A stretch of DNA of 64,000 bases from Filomicrobium sp. Lineage in GTDB: Bacteria > Pseudomonadota > Alphaproteobacteria > Rhizobiales > Hyphomicrobiaceae. Each line of letters begins with the position of its first letter. Positions within the stretch are counted from its first letter, which is position 1. The stretch covers positions 1,614,606-1,678,605 of the forward strand of contig CP051234.1 of assembly GCA_017792465.1 (NCBI GenBank). Reading direction: 5' to 3'. Of the stretch, positions 8,481 through 18,162 are shown one piece after another. The position numbers and the translations under genes are program-made. The notes beneath the pieces are model-generated. The model was given only the letters and a program-made list of their open reading frames with translations, was not told the origin of the DNA and did not search any database.

Positions 8481-9584
8481 TCAGGCCGTCGACAGGCGGC
8501 TTGCGATATTGGCGAAGAGTGCGCCTTCTGGATCGTTCTCGTAGGCCGAGCCCGGGTTTTCGGCAATTTTGACCGCTGGCAGGACCGGGGCGAGCGTTTG
8601 GGCCAAGTGACGGCACAGACGTCGACCCGTTATTGAGCGATGGTTCCAATAAAGAGCCAAAAGCGGGTCCAGTGCGCCGCGTAATCTCTGGTGGGATGTC
8701 AGCTGCGGCACAGCTTCCGCGCCATCTTCGCCGATTGCGTCAGGGTTGCCGTTTGCAGGCAGCCCGTCCTTGGCGCTTTCATCAGCCTCGTCGATCTTTG
8801 CGCGTTCGGGGACGAGCAAGTTGGGTTCGTGGCTGGCCGCGCCGCTTAATGCATCAAGGATCGGACCTAGCGCGTCGATCGTCGATTTCGCCTTATCGCC
8901 GGTCGCATCGATCATCACGATTTCAGCGAACATGTCCGCAGCGTGTTCGCGATACCTGTCGAGCACTTTGGCTTTATCGCTTTCGCCAAGAGCGTCTTCG
9001 TGAGTAATGACGAGGATGCTGCGTTCTCTTAACCGCACCGGAAGATCGGCAATCGCTTGGCGCTCGCTTTCTGTCCAGGGTCGTGCGGCAACCGAGCACC
9101 ACAGAAGGATGTCGGCCTCCCGGACAAGATCGTTGGCGATCGGCCAAGCCGGTGTGTCGAGGACCTCGAAATCTTCGCCCTGCATTGAGGGCCATTCGAC
9201 TTCGATGCTTTGCAGGCCGCTGTAGAGGAACTGGGGAAGCGCGTCATTATCGGAAGCGAGCGATAGCGGGATGCGGCCGTCTCGGGTCAGGGCTGTGACG
9301 GTTGGCACTTGGCCTTGCCGAAGGCGTACGGAGACAGACGTGTTTGCAACCACCGCCGAGGGCAGCGCATCCATTCCCGCAAGAAGGTTTGCAACCGATG
9401 TCTTGCCCGAATTCGCCTCGCCGGCAACCAGGATCGTCGGCCGGCGCTCAAGTGTGCGCTCGAGCCGATCAAGGGCCGCTTCAAGGAGCTTATAGGCCTC
9501 CAGGTTGCGGTTGATGCCCGAATTTTTCAGCTTTTTCTGGACATCACCCAGAAGACCTATCAGGACCCGCATGGCCTCGGTCAT
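8481..9584 (-). CDS. Small dynamin-like GTPase with atypical G motifs
   Basis: 367-residue P-loop GTPase. G1 is GEANSGKT (residues 55-62), with the threonine-containing switch near NTSVSV (81-86). G3 is DTPA (143-146) instead of the usual DxxG, and G4 reads THED (194-197) instead of NKxD. The last 130 residues include an acidic linker and a helical end (RGALDPLLALYWNHRSITGRRL). It lies 60 bp after a 745-residue dynamin-like gene in the same orientation, so the two probably form a hetero-oligomeric pair as known for several bacterial dynamin-like proteins. The loss of the G3 glycine and the changed G4 suggest weak or absent hydrolysis, perhaps a regulatory partner. Confidence 0.75.
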   Translation of the reverse strand: MTEAMRVLIGLLGDVQKKLKNSGINRNLEAYKLLEAALDRLERTLERRPTILVAGEANSGKTSVANLLAGMDALPSAVVANTSVSVRLRQGQVPTVTALTRDGRIPLSLASDNDALPQFLYSGLQSIEVEWPSMQGEDFEVLDTPAWPIANDLVREADILLWCSVAARPWTESERQAIADLPVRLRERSILVITHEDALGESDKAKVLDRYREHAADMFAEIVMIDATGDKAKSTIDALGPILDALSGAASHEPNLLVPERAKIDEADESAKDGLPANGNPDAIGEDGAEAVPQLTSHQRLRGALDPLLALYWNHRSITGRRLCRHLAQTLAPVLPAVKIAENPGSAYENDPEGALFANIASRLSTA

Positions 9585-9644
9585 TCAACCGCCCCTTAAA
9601 GAACTCCAAAATGCATCGCGTCGTTGGCGCATCAGCCGCGGCGA

Positions 9645-11882
9645 CTAGCGCCGCGGGCCAAGGCGTGGCTTGATCTGCAAGTCTTCGTTGATTTCGTGCA
9701 GGCGTTCGACGATCGCGGCCGTCTGGCCCAGCTTGGTGCGCAAACTCGCAATTTGCTGGGAGCGATGTTCAACGGCCTCGGGAGCCGCGGGCCCGGTCGC
9801 TTCGGCAGCCAGACCATCGTACGCGTTGCGCAGTTCTTCGCGACGGGTGCGCAGCGTTTCGATAATTGACGTGCAGATCCCAAACGACCACTTCGACATC
9901 GTCGAGCCGTACTGCATCAGGCCAGCTTCTGCCGATCTCGACAAGTCGTCGATCACGCCGGAAAACTCGACCCTGATCAATTCGGCCACTTCTTGCCCGC
10001 GTTGCTCGGGCGACGGCGATCGGCTCATGAATGCCGACCACCATGGTGTCGCGAGGTCAAGAACGACCGCGCTCGACAGCGAGGATAGGTTGGGTTGCGG
10101 CATCGGGAAAGCGCGAACGTCAGGCTCGTGCGGAGGAATTGTGCCGGGCACGATCATCGTCAGGAGCTGATGCAGTTCGGGCGAGACGCGCGCCTGCAGA
10201 TTGGCGAGACGATGGGAGGCATGCGCGAAACCTGCCACAAAGGACTCAGCGATACGCCGGCGCAAACCATCGGCTTCGCAGCGCCATTCGGCCGGCCCAC
10301 GGCCACGACGGAGCGTGTCTGTGAGTACGCGGCGTTCTTCGGCCGCGTAGCGGGCAACTTCATTATTCAGGTGGTTGCGCAGACCGTTGATCTCTTCGTT
10401 GATGATCTCACGCATCTGTTCGTCGATCGACTTTGCCGAGGTCTCGATGATGCCTGAGACTTCGGCGAGCTGGCGCAATTCAGCGTCAAGCTGCGGTAAC
10501 TGTGCGGTTGCTTTGCGCGCCGTGGTTTCCGCCCCGGCCTGCAATTCGCTCAGATCGTTGAGTTCAGCCTGGATGGTGTTCTCGCTGGCGCGGGCCAATT
10601 CCGAGAAACATTGGCCGACCTGACGGAGAACGTGAGCGCTGCGGCTCTGGTCCATCAGTTTGTCGATCGCATCGTAAACGGCGGGAATGCCGGACGACGT
10701 CAAAAGCGCATCCTTGAAGTCGCGGCGCGGGCCTTCCCGGTTGGCGGCCTGGACGAGATCTTCGCGACGCATCAGGCCGGTCTCGACGAAATAGGCCAAG
10801 GATCTGCGGTCGAACGGTTGAGAGACGCCGGTTGGAGCCAGTGCCGCGTTGGCCCAGCGCGCCGATCCGCAAATAACGGGGATATCGGAATCCGGGAATT
10901 CGCGAGCGATGCGTTCTTCGACGTACTGGCGGATTTCGCGCTGGTCCTGCGAGATGTCGGCCAAGTCGTCGATCCGGTTGACGAAGACCAGAAGGCGCTC
11001 TTTATGCAGGCCGCGAAGGATCCGCAGCAGCGCCACATCGGCCTCTGCAAGCGGCTGGCGGGCCGTCAGCACGACGATATAGAGGTCCGCACTTTCGAGG
11101 CTGCGGCGGGTGATCTCATCGCGCAGCAGGAACGGATCGTTGGTGCCTGGCGTATCGATGATCGAAGACGGGAACGAGAACGGACCGTTCTCGCAATGAA
11201 CGTCGGCAGCGCGCGTGATGTCGGAATACTTGCCGATCTCATTGGTGCTGCGCGGGACGTTGTGTTCGCCGGCACAGACGTAACGGGACAGAACTTCATT
11301 TTGCAGATCGTCGAAGGTGTGGGTCTGGCCCATCAGTTCGCGAAGTTGCGGACCAAGACGCGAGGCTGCGCGGTGGCGTAGGGAATTGATCTGCTCACGC
11401 AGGAGTTCAGGCTCGAAGCCGGGAACCAACCGCTGGGTCAATTCACGCAGCAGACCCCCGCCATTGGCGATGGCGTTCCATTCGGTTTCGGTGAAGAAAT
11501 GGAAGATCGCTGCCGGATCGCCGGCGTCACGCTGACCAAAATGCAGGTTGGTGACCGCGGTCGTCCATGGGTTGACGTCGGTCGGCAGCATGTCCGGCGA
11601 GCGGATGAATGCGTTCACGAAGGAACTCTTGCCGGACTTGATCTGACCAATGACTGCAATCTTGCAGACTTGGCGATCAAGCAGCCGAACAGCTTCCGAG
11701 ACTAAAAATTTTCCTGATGGCTCCACGACTTGATCGAGTTTCGAACCCAATTCGATCAGGTCTTTGCGCCACCTTTCCAGCCTTTCGCCGATTGCCCCTT
11801 GGCGAGAGCCAGCCACGGTTTCTGCACGCGTGCTGACGGCACTGCTGGATGATGCCTCATCCAAGACTGCGATGTCCCCCAT
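9645..11882 (-). CDS. Dynamin-like protein (745 aa GTPase)
   Basis: Large GTPase of the bacterial dynamin-like group. G1 GQIKSGKS (residues 79-86), a threonine-rich G2 region TDVNPWTTAVT (about 101-111), G3 DTPG (243-246) and G4 NRID (302-305) are all canonical. The C-terminal 400 residues are predicted helical with coiled-coil segments (SENTIQAELNDLSELQAGAETTARK and TIIETLRTRREEL), fitting a stalk, and include a hydrophobic patch LHQLLTMIVPGTIPP that might touch membrane. It is upstream of the smaller, degenerate GTPase at 8481-9584 (60-bp gap), and downstream of a membrane-anchored Sel1-like gene. Such pairs remodel or protect membranes in other bacteria; the function here is inferred. Confidence 0.82.
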   Translation of the reverse strand: MGDIAVLDEASSSSAVSTRAETVAGSRQGAIGERLERWRKDLIELGSKLDQVVEPSGKFLVSEAVRLLDRQVCKIAVIGQIKSGKSSFVNAFIRSPDMLPTDVNPWTTAVTNLHFGQRDAGDPAAIFHFFTETEWNAIANGGGLLRELTQRLVPGFEPELLREQINSLRHRAASRLGPQLRELMGQTHTFDDLQNEVLSRYVCAGEHNVPRSTNEIGKYSDITRAADVHCENGPFSFPSSIIDTPGTNDPFLLRDEITRRSLESADLYIVVLTARQPLAEADVALLRILRGLHKERLLVFVNRIDDLADISQDQREIRQYVEERIAREFPDSDIPVICGSARWANAALAPTGVSQPFDRRSLAYFVETGLMRREDLVQAANREGPRRDFKDALLTSSGIPAVYDAIDKLMDQSRSAHVLRQVGQCFSELARASENTIQAELNDLSELQAGAETTARKATAQLPQLDAELRQLAEVSGIIETSAKSIDEQMREIINEEINGLRNHLNNEVARYAAEERRVLTDTLRRGRGPAEWRCEADGLRRRIAESFVAGFAHASHRLANLQARVSPELHQLLTMIVPGTIPPHEPDVRAFPMPQPNLSSLSSAVVLDLATPWWSAFMSRSPSPEQRGQEVAELIRVEFSGVIDDLSRSAEAGLMQYGSTMSKWSFGICTSIIETLRTRREELRNAYDGLAAEATGPAAPEAVEHRSQQIASLRTKLGQTAAIVERLHEINEDLQIKPRLGPRR

Positions 11883-12093
11883 ACTCAGTACTACCCTGTT
11901 AAACTAGAAACACGGCTCCTTCCCATCCACGCGTTCCAGCACCATCGATGACAAATGGGGCGGAAATTCAATTGATCTGAATTGTTTAATGCCCCGGCGC
12001 CATTAAGGAAGAATTAACGGTGTTCACATGTCCTCATGGCCGTTACAACGCCGCTTTGCGGCCAAAAAGCGACCAAAGCAGCGGACGGAGCAT

Positions 12094-14136
12094 TTAACGG
12101 AATTTGCGCAGCTGTTCGGTTGCGTCGGCGACGCCCATCTGACCTGCCCGCTCATACCATTCGCGCGCTTTATCCGTGTTGGATGGCGCGGCGCTGTTGA
12201 CCTTGAAAACTTTGGCGTTTGCGGGATCGAAGCTGGCCGCCAGCAGCATTGCGGCGCGGCCCGAGCCCTGGTTTGCCGCGCGCTCGAAATAGAGGCGGGC
12301 CGCTGCCAGGTTGCCGTTGGCGATCTCGACTTCTCCGGTATCGACAAAACGTCGGACTTCGGCCGGCAACTGCGCTCGGTCTGCCGCGTCTGCAGCGAAC
12401 GCAATTGAGTGGGCTTTGGGAATTTCCAAGGCCATTTCAAAGCGGTCAAGGGTTGTGCCGTCCTGGCTGCGTAGCTCGACCGCGACCGGGATGCGGCGGG
12501 CGAAACTCTCCGGGACGGTGATTGTCAGGTCGTCGAGGTTCGCCAAGGCGACGCGCCAGGTGTCGAACATCAGCTCGGTGCCACTCGATAGCCGTGTCCC
12601 GCGCGTCAGACCGGAAACGATAAGATAGCTGCCGTCGCCGTTGACGGGGCTGGCGGCACCGGAGCCGGCCAAGCCGTGCGTGGCGATCGCGATTGGCATG
12701 TCCACGGGCTTGCCTGTCTCAATGATCGTGACAGGGGCATAGGTCAGGATCCCGGCGGTTTTCCACTCGACAGGCGTTATGCCGGACTTGTCGGCCTGCT
12801 CGACTTCTCGGGCGTCTATCGACCGCGTGTTCGCGACCTGTTGAGCCTGCACCTCAGCCTCGCTTGGCGCGACCTTGTCGGCTGCTACCAATTCAGCTGC
12901 GGGCCGGTAGCTGTGATTTGGCTGTTCGGATTGTGTGGTCGATGGTTCATCGGATGCGGCTGCGGCCGGGGCTTCATTATTGGCGGCGACAGCCATTGCC
13001 ACCGTTCTTTCAGCTTCGCGGTTATTGACTGGGGCCTCTTGATTGGCCGGCTGAGCGGGGGGCTGTTCATCTGGAACGGCTGCGGGCTCTTCAGTTGTAG
13101 CGGTCGCGTTGGCGGAGTTGGTGTCAGAATTCGCAGCGGACTCGGCAACGCTATCACTGGACGCCGGTTGCTCATCGTTCGATGGCGTGACGGTCTCGGC
13201 GTTGGACGACATTTCAGACGGCTCTTCGGTTGCAGGCTCCTCTGACTGGCCTGCAAGATGGGGACGGGGTGGATCTAACCCAGGGCCTTGAGACGCTTGG
13301 GGAGCGTCCGTTTCGGCAAGCGGCGACGATGCTGTCGGCTCTTGGGCGGTATTGCCGGTCTCAGGCTGTTCCAACGGCAGATTTTCTTCCGCGGCTGGAT
13401 CGGTGCTTGGAGCAGCAGGAACCGACGGCGACAAGACGGCAGCGGCGCTCTCTTCGTCGACGCGTTCTGTTGCAGCCTGCCCAGAAGCCGCAGGTTGCTC
13501 AACCGTTGTCATTGCAGATGGCGCAGGGCTCGTTTCGGTTGTGAAGTTCGTTGCAGACGTGGGATCGGTTGCGGCCGCCGAATACGACGGCTTCCGAAGC
13601 AGGCTTTCCGCGTTTGCCAATGTCTTGGTGGAGTCTTCAGCGGTGGGCTTTTCGTTGGCCGTAGGTGGTGGCGATTCCAGCGCGCCCATCCAGACCAGGA
13701 CGGCGCCTGTGGCCATGGCTGAAACAAAGGCTGCCGTCAGGGACGCGATGATGACGGTCCGGACAGTGTCCTTGTTGCTGGTCGCATTCTCTTCGGCATC
13801 TTCGAGCGGCCAATCCGGCTTGACGATGACTGGGAAATCGGGCGCTAGGCGGCCATCCATCTGCTCGCGCAACTTGGGCTTGCGAAGGCGGGCCAGCGCA
13901 TCGTCCGGGCGCACATCGTTGGCCGGCTCGTCGAGGATCGCCTTTTGCAGTTTCAGGGCATGCCCAGCTGGGGCAGCCTCGGCGGCCGAAGCCGACACGG
14001 AAGAAGGTGGGCTTGGTGGCGCGGCAGGCGTGCTCGGTGCCGCGGCAGGCGTCTCAGATGGCGCGTTTTCGAGCTTTTCGAGGCGCCGGAGGAGCTTTTT
14101 CAGATCACCCAGGTTCGGGTCTTCAGCGTTCTTCAC
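12094..14136 (-). CDS. Single-pass membrane protein with long disordered region and Sel1-like C-terminus
   Basis: 680 residues of unknown function. The cytoplasmic N-terminus has a short coiled coil (DLKKLLRRLEKLENA) and a Pro/Ala-rich stretch. A single membrane helix sits at about 127-150 (VIIASLTAAFVSAMATGAVL). It is followed by about 300 residues of low-complexity Ser/Thr/Glu/Pro/Ala sequence, then a folded region (TPVEWKTAGILTYAPVTIIETGKPVDMPI) and a C-terminal Sel1/TPR-like segment (GNLAAARLYFERAANQGSGRAAMLLA and AREWYERAGQMGVADA). The architecture suggests a scaffold reaching from the inner membrane through the periplasm. It is 211 bp upstream of the dynamin-like genes on the same strand. 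Confidence 0.7.
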   Translation of the reverse strand: MKNAEDPNLGDLKKLLRRLEKLENAPSETPAAAPSTPAAPPSPPSSVSASAAEAAPAGHALKLQKAILDEPANDVRPDDALARLRKPKLREQMDGRLAPDFPVIVKPDWPLEDAEENATSNKDTVRTVIIASLTAAFVSAMATGAVLVWMGALESPPPTANEKPTAEDSTKTLANAESLLRKPSYSAAATDPTSATNFTTETSPAPSAMTTVEQPAASGQAATERVDEESAAAVLSPSVPAAPSTDPAAEENLPLEQPETGNTAQEPTASSPLAETDAPQASQGPGLDPPRPHLAGQSEEPATEEPSEMSSNAETVTPSNDEQPASSDSVAESAANSDTNSANATATTEEPAAVPDEQPPAQPANQEAPVNNREAERTVAMAVAANNEAPAAAASDEPSTTQSEQPNHSYRPAAELVAADKVAPSEAEVQAQQVANTRSIDAREVEQADKSGITPVEWKTAGILTYAPVTIIETGKPVDMPIAIATHGLAGSGAASPVNGDGSYLIVSGLTRGTRLSSGTELMFDTWRVALANLDDLTITVPESFARRIPVAVELRSQDGTTLDRFEMALEIPKAHSIAFAADAADRAQLPAEVRRFVDTGEVEIANGNLAAARLYFERAANQGSGRAAMLLAASFDPANAKVFKVNSAAPSNTDKAREWYERAGQMGVADATEQLRKFR

Positions 14137-14360
14137 GGCCGCGCTCCTTTGTCGACGCTTAGACGCCGGAGCCTCGTCGATGCACCCATGAACTGCAATC
14201 TCATCGGATACTGCATGGTTAGCCCTTTACCTGAACGGTGTCGTCCAGTCCGCGCGCTCACATGTCCCCTCTGGACCGCAAAGCACGGGATTTTGGCGCT
14301 GTTGCGACAGGTTGGCATATTCCCTTCCAGCTTCAAACTTCGAGCACCGGGCTGAGATGC

Positions 14361-15722
14361 TCAGCGCTCGGCCCATAAATCGTATTCATCAGCGTGGACA
14401 ACACGCGCCTTGACGATCTCACCGGCCTTCAGATCGGTATCTTCGTTCAAAAAGACGCTGCCGTCGATTTCGGGTGCATCCCATTTGGAGCGGCCCATCG
14501 CGCCGTCTTCATCAACTTCGTCGATAATCACGTCGATTGAATGCCCGACTTTCTCTGCCAAAAGCTCTCGCGACACCTCCTGCTGGAGTGCCATGAAGCG
14601 ATGCCAGCGGTCCTCCTTGACCTCATCGGGGACCGCGCCGGGCAGGTCATTGGCGACGGCGCCGTCGACGGGCTCGTATTTGAAACAGCCAACGCGGTTC
14701 AGCTTGGCTTCCTTGAGCCACGCTAGGAGTTCTTCGAAATCCTGCTCGGTTTCGCCCGGAAAACCGACGATAAACGTCGAGCGCAAGGCGAGTTCCGGGC
14801 AGCCCCGACGCCAGGACTTGATGCGCTCCAGCGTCTTTTCCTGATGTGCGGGCCGGCGCATAGCCTTCAAGACGCTTGGCGAAGCGTGCTGGAAGGGGAT
14901 GTCCATGTAGGGCAGGATGTGCCCGTCGGCCATCAGCGGGATGACCTCGTCGACGTGCGGATACGGGTAAACGTAATGCAGCCGGACCCAGGCGCCCAGG
15001 TTGCCGAGTTCCTGACAGAGATCAAGGAAGCGAGCTTTGACCTGCCGATCCTGCCATTGGCTTTCGGCGTATTTGAGGTCGAGCCCGTAGGCGGACGTGT
15101 CCTGGGAAATGACGAGCAGTTCCTTGACGCCGGCTTTGACGAGCCTTTCGGCTTCGCGCAGCACATCAGAGGCCTGACGGCTGGCGAGATCGCCGCGCAG
15201 ACCCGGAATGATGCAGAACGTGCAGCGGTTATTGCAGCCTTCGGAAATCTTCAAATAGGCGTAATGGCGCGGCGTCAGGCGTAAACCTTCGGCTGGCACC
15301 AGATCGACGAACGGATCGTGGCGCGGCGGCACGGCATCATGGACGGCGGAGACGACCTGCTCGTATTGATGCGGCCCGGTGACGGCCAAAACTCCAGGGT
15401 GCTCTGAGCGGATACGGTCTTCTTCGACGCCGAGACAGCCGGTGACGATGACCTTGCCGTTTTCGCTGATGGCCTCGCCGATCGCTTCGAGGCTCTCGTC
15501 CTTGGCGGAGTTCAAGAACCCGCAAGTGTTGACGACGACAACGTCGGCGCCCTCGTAGTCGGGCGAGATTTCATAACCTTCGGCGCGTAGACGCGTCAGG
15601 ATGCGCTCGGAATCGACCAATGCCTTCGGGCAGCCGAGCGAGACGAACCCGACGCGCGGCGCCGTCGGCGCTTTAATCTTAACGATATCGGGCTTTTCAG
15701 CCTGACGATGATCCGTTGTCAT
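14361..15722 (-). CDS. rimO: Ribosomal protein S12 methylthiotransferase RimO
   Basis: 453-residue radical-SAM enzyme that adds a methylthio group to the conserved Asp of ribosomal protein S12. The N-terminal UPF0004 domain supplies three cysteines for the second cluster (SLGCPK, NTCGF, TGCLG), the radical-SAM core has CNNRCTFC, and the C-terminal TRAM domain is present ([19 protein letters not shown]). The order, the [10 protein letters not shown] segment and the length distinguish RimO from MiaB. The Met at 15722 (MTTDHR) is chosen; an in-frame reading from 15782 adds 20 unconserved residues. Confidence 0.95.
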   Translation of the reverse strand: MTTDHRQAEKPDIVKIKAPTAPRVGFVSLGCPKALVDSERILTRLRAEGYEISPDYEGADVVVVNTCGFLNSAKDESLEAIGEAISENGKVIVTGCLGVEEDRIRSEHPGVLAVTGPHQYEQVVSAVHDAVPPRHDPFVDLVPAEGLRLTPRHYAYLKISEGCNNRCTFCIIPGLRGDLASRQASDVLREAERLVKAGVKELLVISQDTSAYGLDLKYAESQWQDRQVKARFLDLCQELGNLGAWVRLHYVYPYPHVDEVIPLMADGHILPYMDIPFQHASPSVLKAMRRPAHQEKTLERIKSWRRGCPELALRSTFIVGFPGETEQDFEELLAWLKEAKLNRVGCFKYEPVDGAVANDLPGAVPDEVKEDRWHRFMALQQEVSRELLAEKVGHSIDVIIDEVDEDGAMGRSKWDAPEIDGSVFLNEDTDLKAGEIVKARVVHADEYDLWAER

Positions 15723-15927
15723 TCTTGCTTTCGTTTTCGGATGAGGATTGCACCCTTGCGATTTAGCATCGCAGCGCAGCAAACGCCATGGGCTTGCCGG
15801 TGCTCTCGGGTGAAATGGTCAATCCGCCCGGAGCCCCGATTCGGCTGGCTTGTGGCCTTGTCCGAGCGGCCGGGAGGCCTCTCCCAGGCTGTCGCATGAC
15901 GACGCACCGCGGTCTCGTCGATGCTCG

Positions 15928-16419
15928 TTATTCCCGACACTTCGGTTCCGGGTCGCAAGAACACCCGCCGGGGCACTTGCGGACGGCCTTGTGGCAGCCG
16001 ATTGCCGGGGAGCAGGACCCGGTGAACACGACCAACACATTATTTCGGCAGGAGCAGCCGCGCTTGCAATGCTCACGCTCGGTGCGTGTGGAACACGATC
16101 CGTTCAAGGCATCACAGCGCGATAGCGCACGCTGGAAATATTCACCGACGCAGCGGCCGGTATTGCTTGTCGGGCAGCGTTGGCGGCTCGTTTCCCGAGT
16201 CTGGCAGCGGCCGGCAACACAGCGCGTCGTGGTTCGCACGAGGGTATCACCGATGCAGCGGGCGTTGCCGCCCAAAGAGAGGCCGCGGGTGCATTCGTAG
16301 TCCGAGGTGCAAGACTGCGCGAGGGTCGCGTTCGAGGCTAATAGCATGGTGACGATCACGGCTGTGGCGGCAGACCCCAGCGACATCCGTGCAGCAGTAA
16401 TCTTATCGATCAAACACAT
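15928..16419 (-). CDS. Secreted cysteine-rich protein (18 Cys) with internal repeat
   Basis: 163 residues of unrecognised family. After a signal peptide (TAVIVTMLLASNATLAQ) the roughly 128-residue mature part holds 18 cysteines, an even number compatible with nine disulfides. Two tandem units are visible: RCIGDTLVRTTTRCVAGRC followed by QTRETSRQRC, and RCVGEYFQRALSRCDALN followed by GSCSTRTEREHC. The tail has two CSC motifs (GCSCRNN and GCSCDPEP). The frame runs open up to 16794, but that upstream part overlaps the peptidase gene and lacks family features, so the start is placed at 16419 just before the signal peptide. It lies 47 bp after the zinc peptidase gene on the same strand and could be co-transcribed. 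Toxin-like, metal-binding or structural roles are all possible. Confidence 0.7.
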   Translation of the reverse strand: MCLIDKITAARMSLGSAATAVIVTMLLASNATLAQSCTSDYECTRGLSLGGNARCIGDTLVRTTTRCVAGRCQTRETSRQRCPTSNTGRCVGEYFQRALSRCDALNGSCSTRTEREHCKRGCSCRNNVLVVFTGSCSPAIGCHKAVRKCPGGCSCDPEPKCRE

Positions 16420-16466
16420 GACATTTCGACCTTTGAATTCGGCTCCGGCTTGCGGCCTGGCGAGCC

Positions 16467-17153
16467 TCAAAATCGCAGAACCCTGATCCACCGCATGACG
16501 TTCAAAAGGCTCATCGCAGCGGCAGCCACATAAGTGAAGGCGGCCGCGCGCAGGATTTGCCGGGCCGATTTCATATCGGTGTCGTTCAAATAGCCGCCTT
16601 TTTTCAGCACCGGCAGGGCGCGCGAAAAGCTGGCGTCGAACTCGACCGGCAAGGTCATGGCGTGCATCAGGATCGTGAACGACAAAATGAACAAACCGGC
16701 GATCAGTTGTATCACAAGCAGAAACGGTGCCTTGGTGAAGATCATCACGAGCGGCGCAAGAACCAGCACCGTCGATCCAATGGTTTCGACCCAACGCGCT
16801 TGCGTCGCCATCCTGGTGCGGTGGGCCAACGGGCGATAGTTGGTTGCGTCCTGCATGGCGTGGCCGACTTCGTGGGCGGCAATCACCACGGCAGAGAGTG
16901 AGCGTCCGTTGAGGTGTTGGGGTAAGAGCCGCACCGTCTTTGACATGGGGTCGTAATGGTCGCCATCCTGGGTTTCTTCGACGCCAACATGGGTGAGCTT
17001 CATTTCGTCAAGCAGGTGACGGGCGAACTCACCGCCGGTGCCGGGAAAATCAGGGCGTTCGACGGAATGGCGGGCGATGACGCTTTTCACCCACATGCCC
17101 GGCAACAGCGCGAGGCCGAGAAAAATCGCCAGCAAAATCAAGGCTATTGCCAT
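16467..17153 (-). CDS. YugP-like neutral zinc metallopeptidase, membrane-bound
   Basis: 228-residue membrane peptidase of the PF04298 family. The zinc motif HEVGHAM is at residues 94-100. An N-terminal helix (3-21) is followed by the catalytic part with DHYDPMSKTVRLLPQHL, then three hydrophobic segments (about 125-145, 150-170, 208-222), and the conserved LPVEFDASFSRALPVL motif that contains the likely third ligand region. The length is as usual for the family. GGAGCC and AGGA lie before the ATG. The natural substrate is unknown. Confidence 0.85.
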   Translation of the reverse strand: MAIALILLAIFLGLALLPGMWVKSVIARHSVERPDFPGTGGEFARHLLDEMKLTHVGVEETQDGDHYDPMSKTVRLLPQHLNGRSLSAVVIAAHEVGHAMQDATNYRPLAHRTRMATQARWVETIGSTVLVLAPLVMIFTKAPFLLVIQLIAGLFILSFTILMHAMTLPVEFDASFSRALPVLKKGGYLNDTDMKSARQILRAAAFTYVAAAAMSLLNVMRWIRVLRF

Positions 17154-17357
17154 TCCTATTAAGGCTCCTTGGTTTTCTAATGGCCGCTGATTTTACGCTT
17201 TTCAGGACCAATCTCAGGCGAGCTTCACAGAACTTTACAATACGGACAGCGAAGAGAAACAGGTCGGCTCCATATTTGGTTTCGAGGCGGCGGTGAACTG
17301 CTGCTTCCCAGTTCGATCTGATCACGCCGATCGAAATAGAAATTTCAGGAGTTCAAG

Positions 17358-18014
17358 ATGACTGAGACCCAACATGCACCCAAGTCGCCCAAGCGCCGCG
17401 CCGCTTACGTTGCAGCCGGCGTCGTCGGTTCGCTGCTTGCCGCTGGTGCCGTGACTGCGGCCGTCTCCCAGGTCGGGTTTGACAAGGGCATGCGTCACCT
17501 GACCGTCGAAGCCGGACATTACGGTAACATGGTGCACAAGGCGCGCTTTTTCCATAAGCGCCCGAAAACTGTCGAAGAAGCCCAAGACCGTGCCGTGCGG
17601 ATGGTAAAGCATTTCGCTATCGAGATTGATGCCAACGCCGAGCAGACGACGAAGCTTGTCGAGTTGGCCCGCGGTGTCGCCGGCGACGTGTTCCCGATGC
17701 GGAAGTCGATCAAAGAGGCGCGCAAGCAAGGTCTCGACCTTCTGGGTGCAGAAACCGTCGATGCGGCGAAAATCGAAGCGCTGCGCGCCGAACAGTTCGG
17801 CAAAATTGAAGAAGTCAGCAAGCGCCTGACGACTGCGCTGGCCGATGCGGCTGCCGTTCTGAACGCCGACCAGCGCAAGGCACTCGTCGAACGCGTTAAG
17901 GAATGGCGCGGACGTGGCGGCCGTCATCGCGGACACCGCTGGGGTGGACGCCACGAAAAGCGCGGCTGGGGTCACCACCGCGGTTGGGGCGGTCCTGATC
18001 GCTCCGACGACTAA
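17358..18014 (+). CDS. Spy/CpxP-like periplasmic protein (heavy-metal sensor-like), His-rich tail
   Basis: 218 residues with an N-terminal hydrophobic segment (about 13-36, signal or anchor), a helical body and LTxxQ-like motifs (AEQTTKLVELARGV and LNADQRKALVERV). The C-terminus is Gly/His/Arg-rich (GRHRGHRWGGRHEKRGWGHH), a probable metal-binding tail. AGGAG lies 8 nt before the ATG. Spy/CpxP proteins are periplasmic chaperones or modulators of envelope-stress sensor kinases; the OmpR-type pair directly downstream (18163-20286) supports such a role here. Confidence 0.75.
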   Translation: MTETQHAPKSPKRRAAYVAAGVVGSLLAAGAVTAAVSQVGFDKGMRHLTVEAGHYGNMVHKARFFHKRPKTVEEAQDRAVRMVKHFAIEIDANAEQTTKLVELARGVAGDVFPMRKSIKEARKQGLDLLGAETVDAAKIEALRAEQFGKIEEVSKRLTTALADAAAVLNADQRKALVERVKEWRGRGGRHRGHRWGGRHEKRGWGHHRGWGGPDRSDD

Positions 18015-18105
18015 TTGAGCCTAAGTCCCGCTGAGGATAGACTTTTGCAATGATGCTCCCCGCCCCCTTCGGAGTACCGATGTCAAAGGTTTCTATCCTC
18101 AGCTC

Positions 18106-18134
18106 GCGCCGGCCGGGCCCTCCCCGGCCGGCGC
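18106..18134. other. GC-rich hairpin between the Spy-like gene and the response regulator
   Basis: A perfect 12-bp inverted repeat, GCGCCGGCCGGG (18106-18117) with its complement at 18123-18134, has a 5-nt loop and is followed by TTCATCTTT. It could be a terminator with a weak T-run or a read-through attenuator setting the ratio of the abundant periplasmic protein to the regulator. Confidence 0.55.
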
Positions 18135-18162
18135 TTCATCTTTAGAATTTCCGGAGCCGCCC

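Noticed and set aside
16420-16794. Upstream extension of the cysteine-rich gene
   Set aside because: It lies inside the zinc peptidase gene in another frame; the signal peptide starts at 16419.
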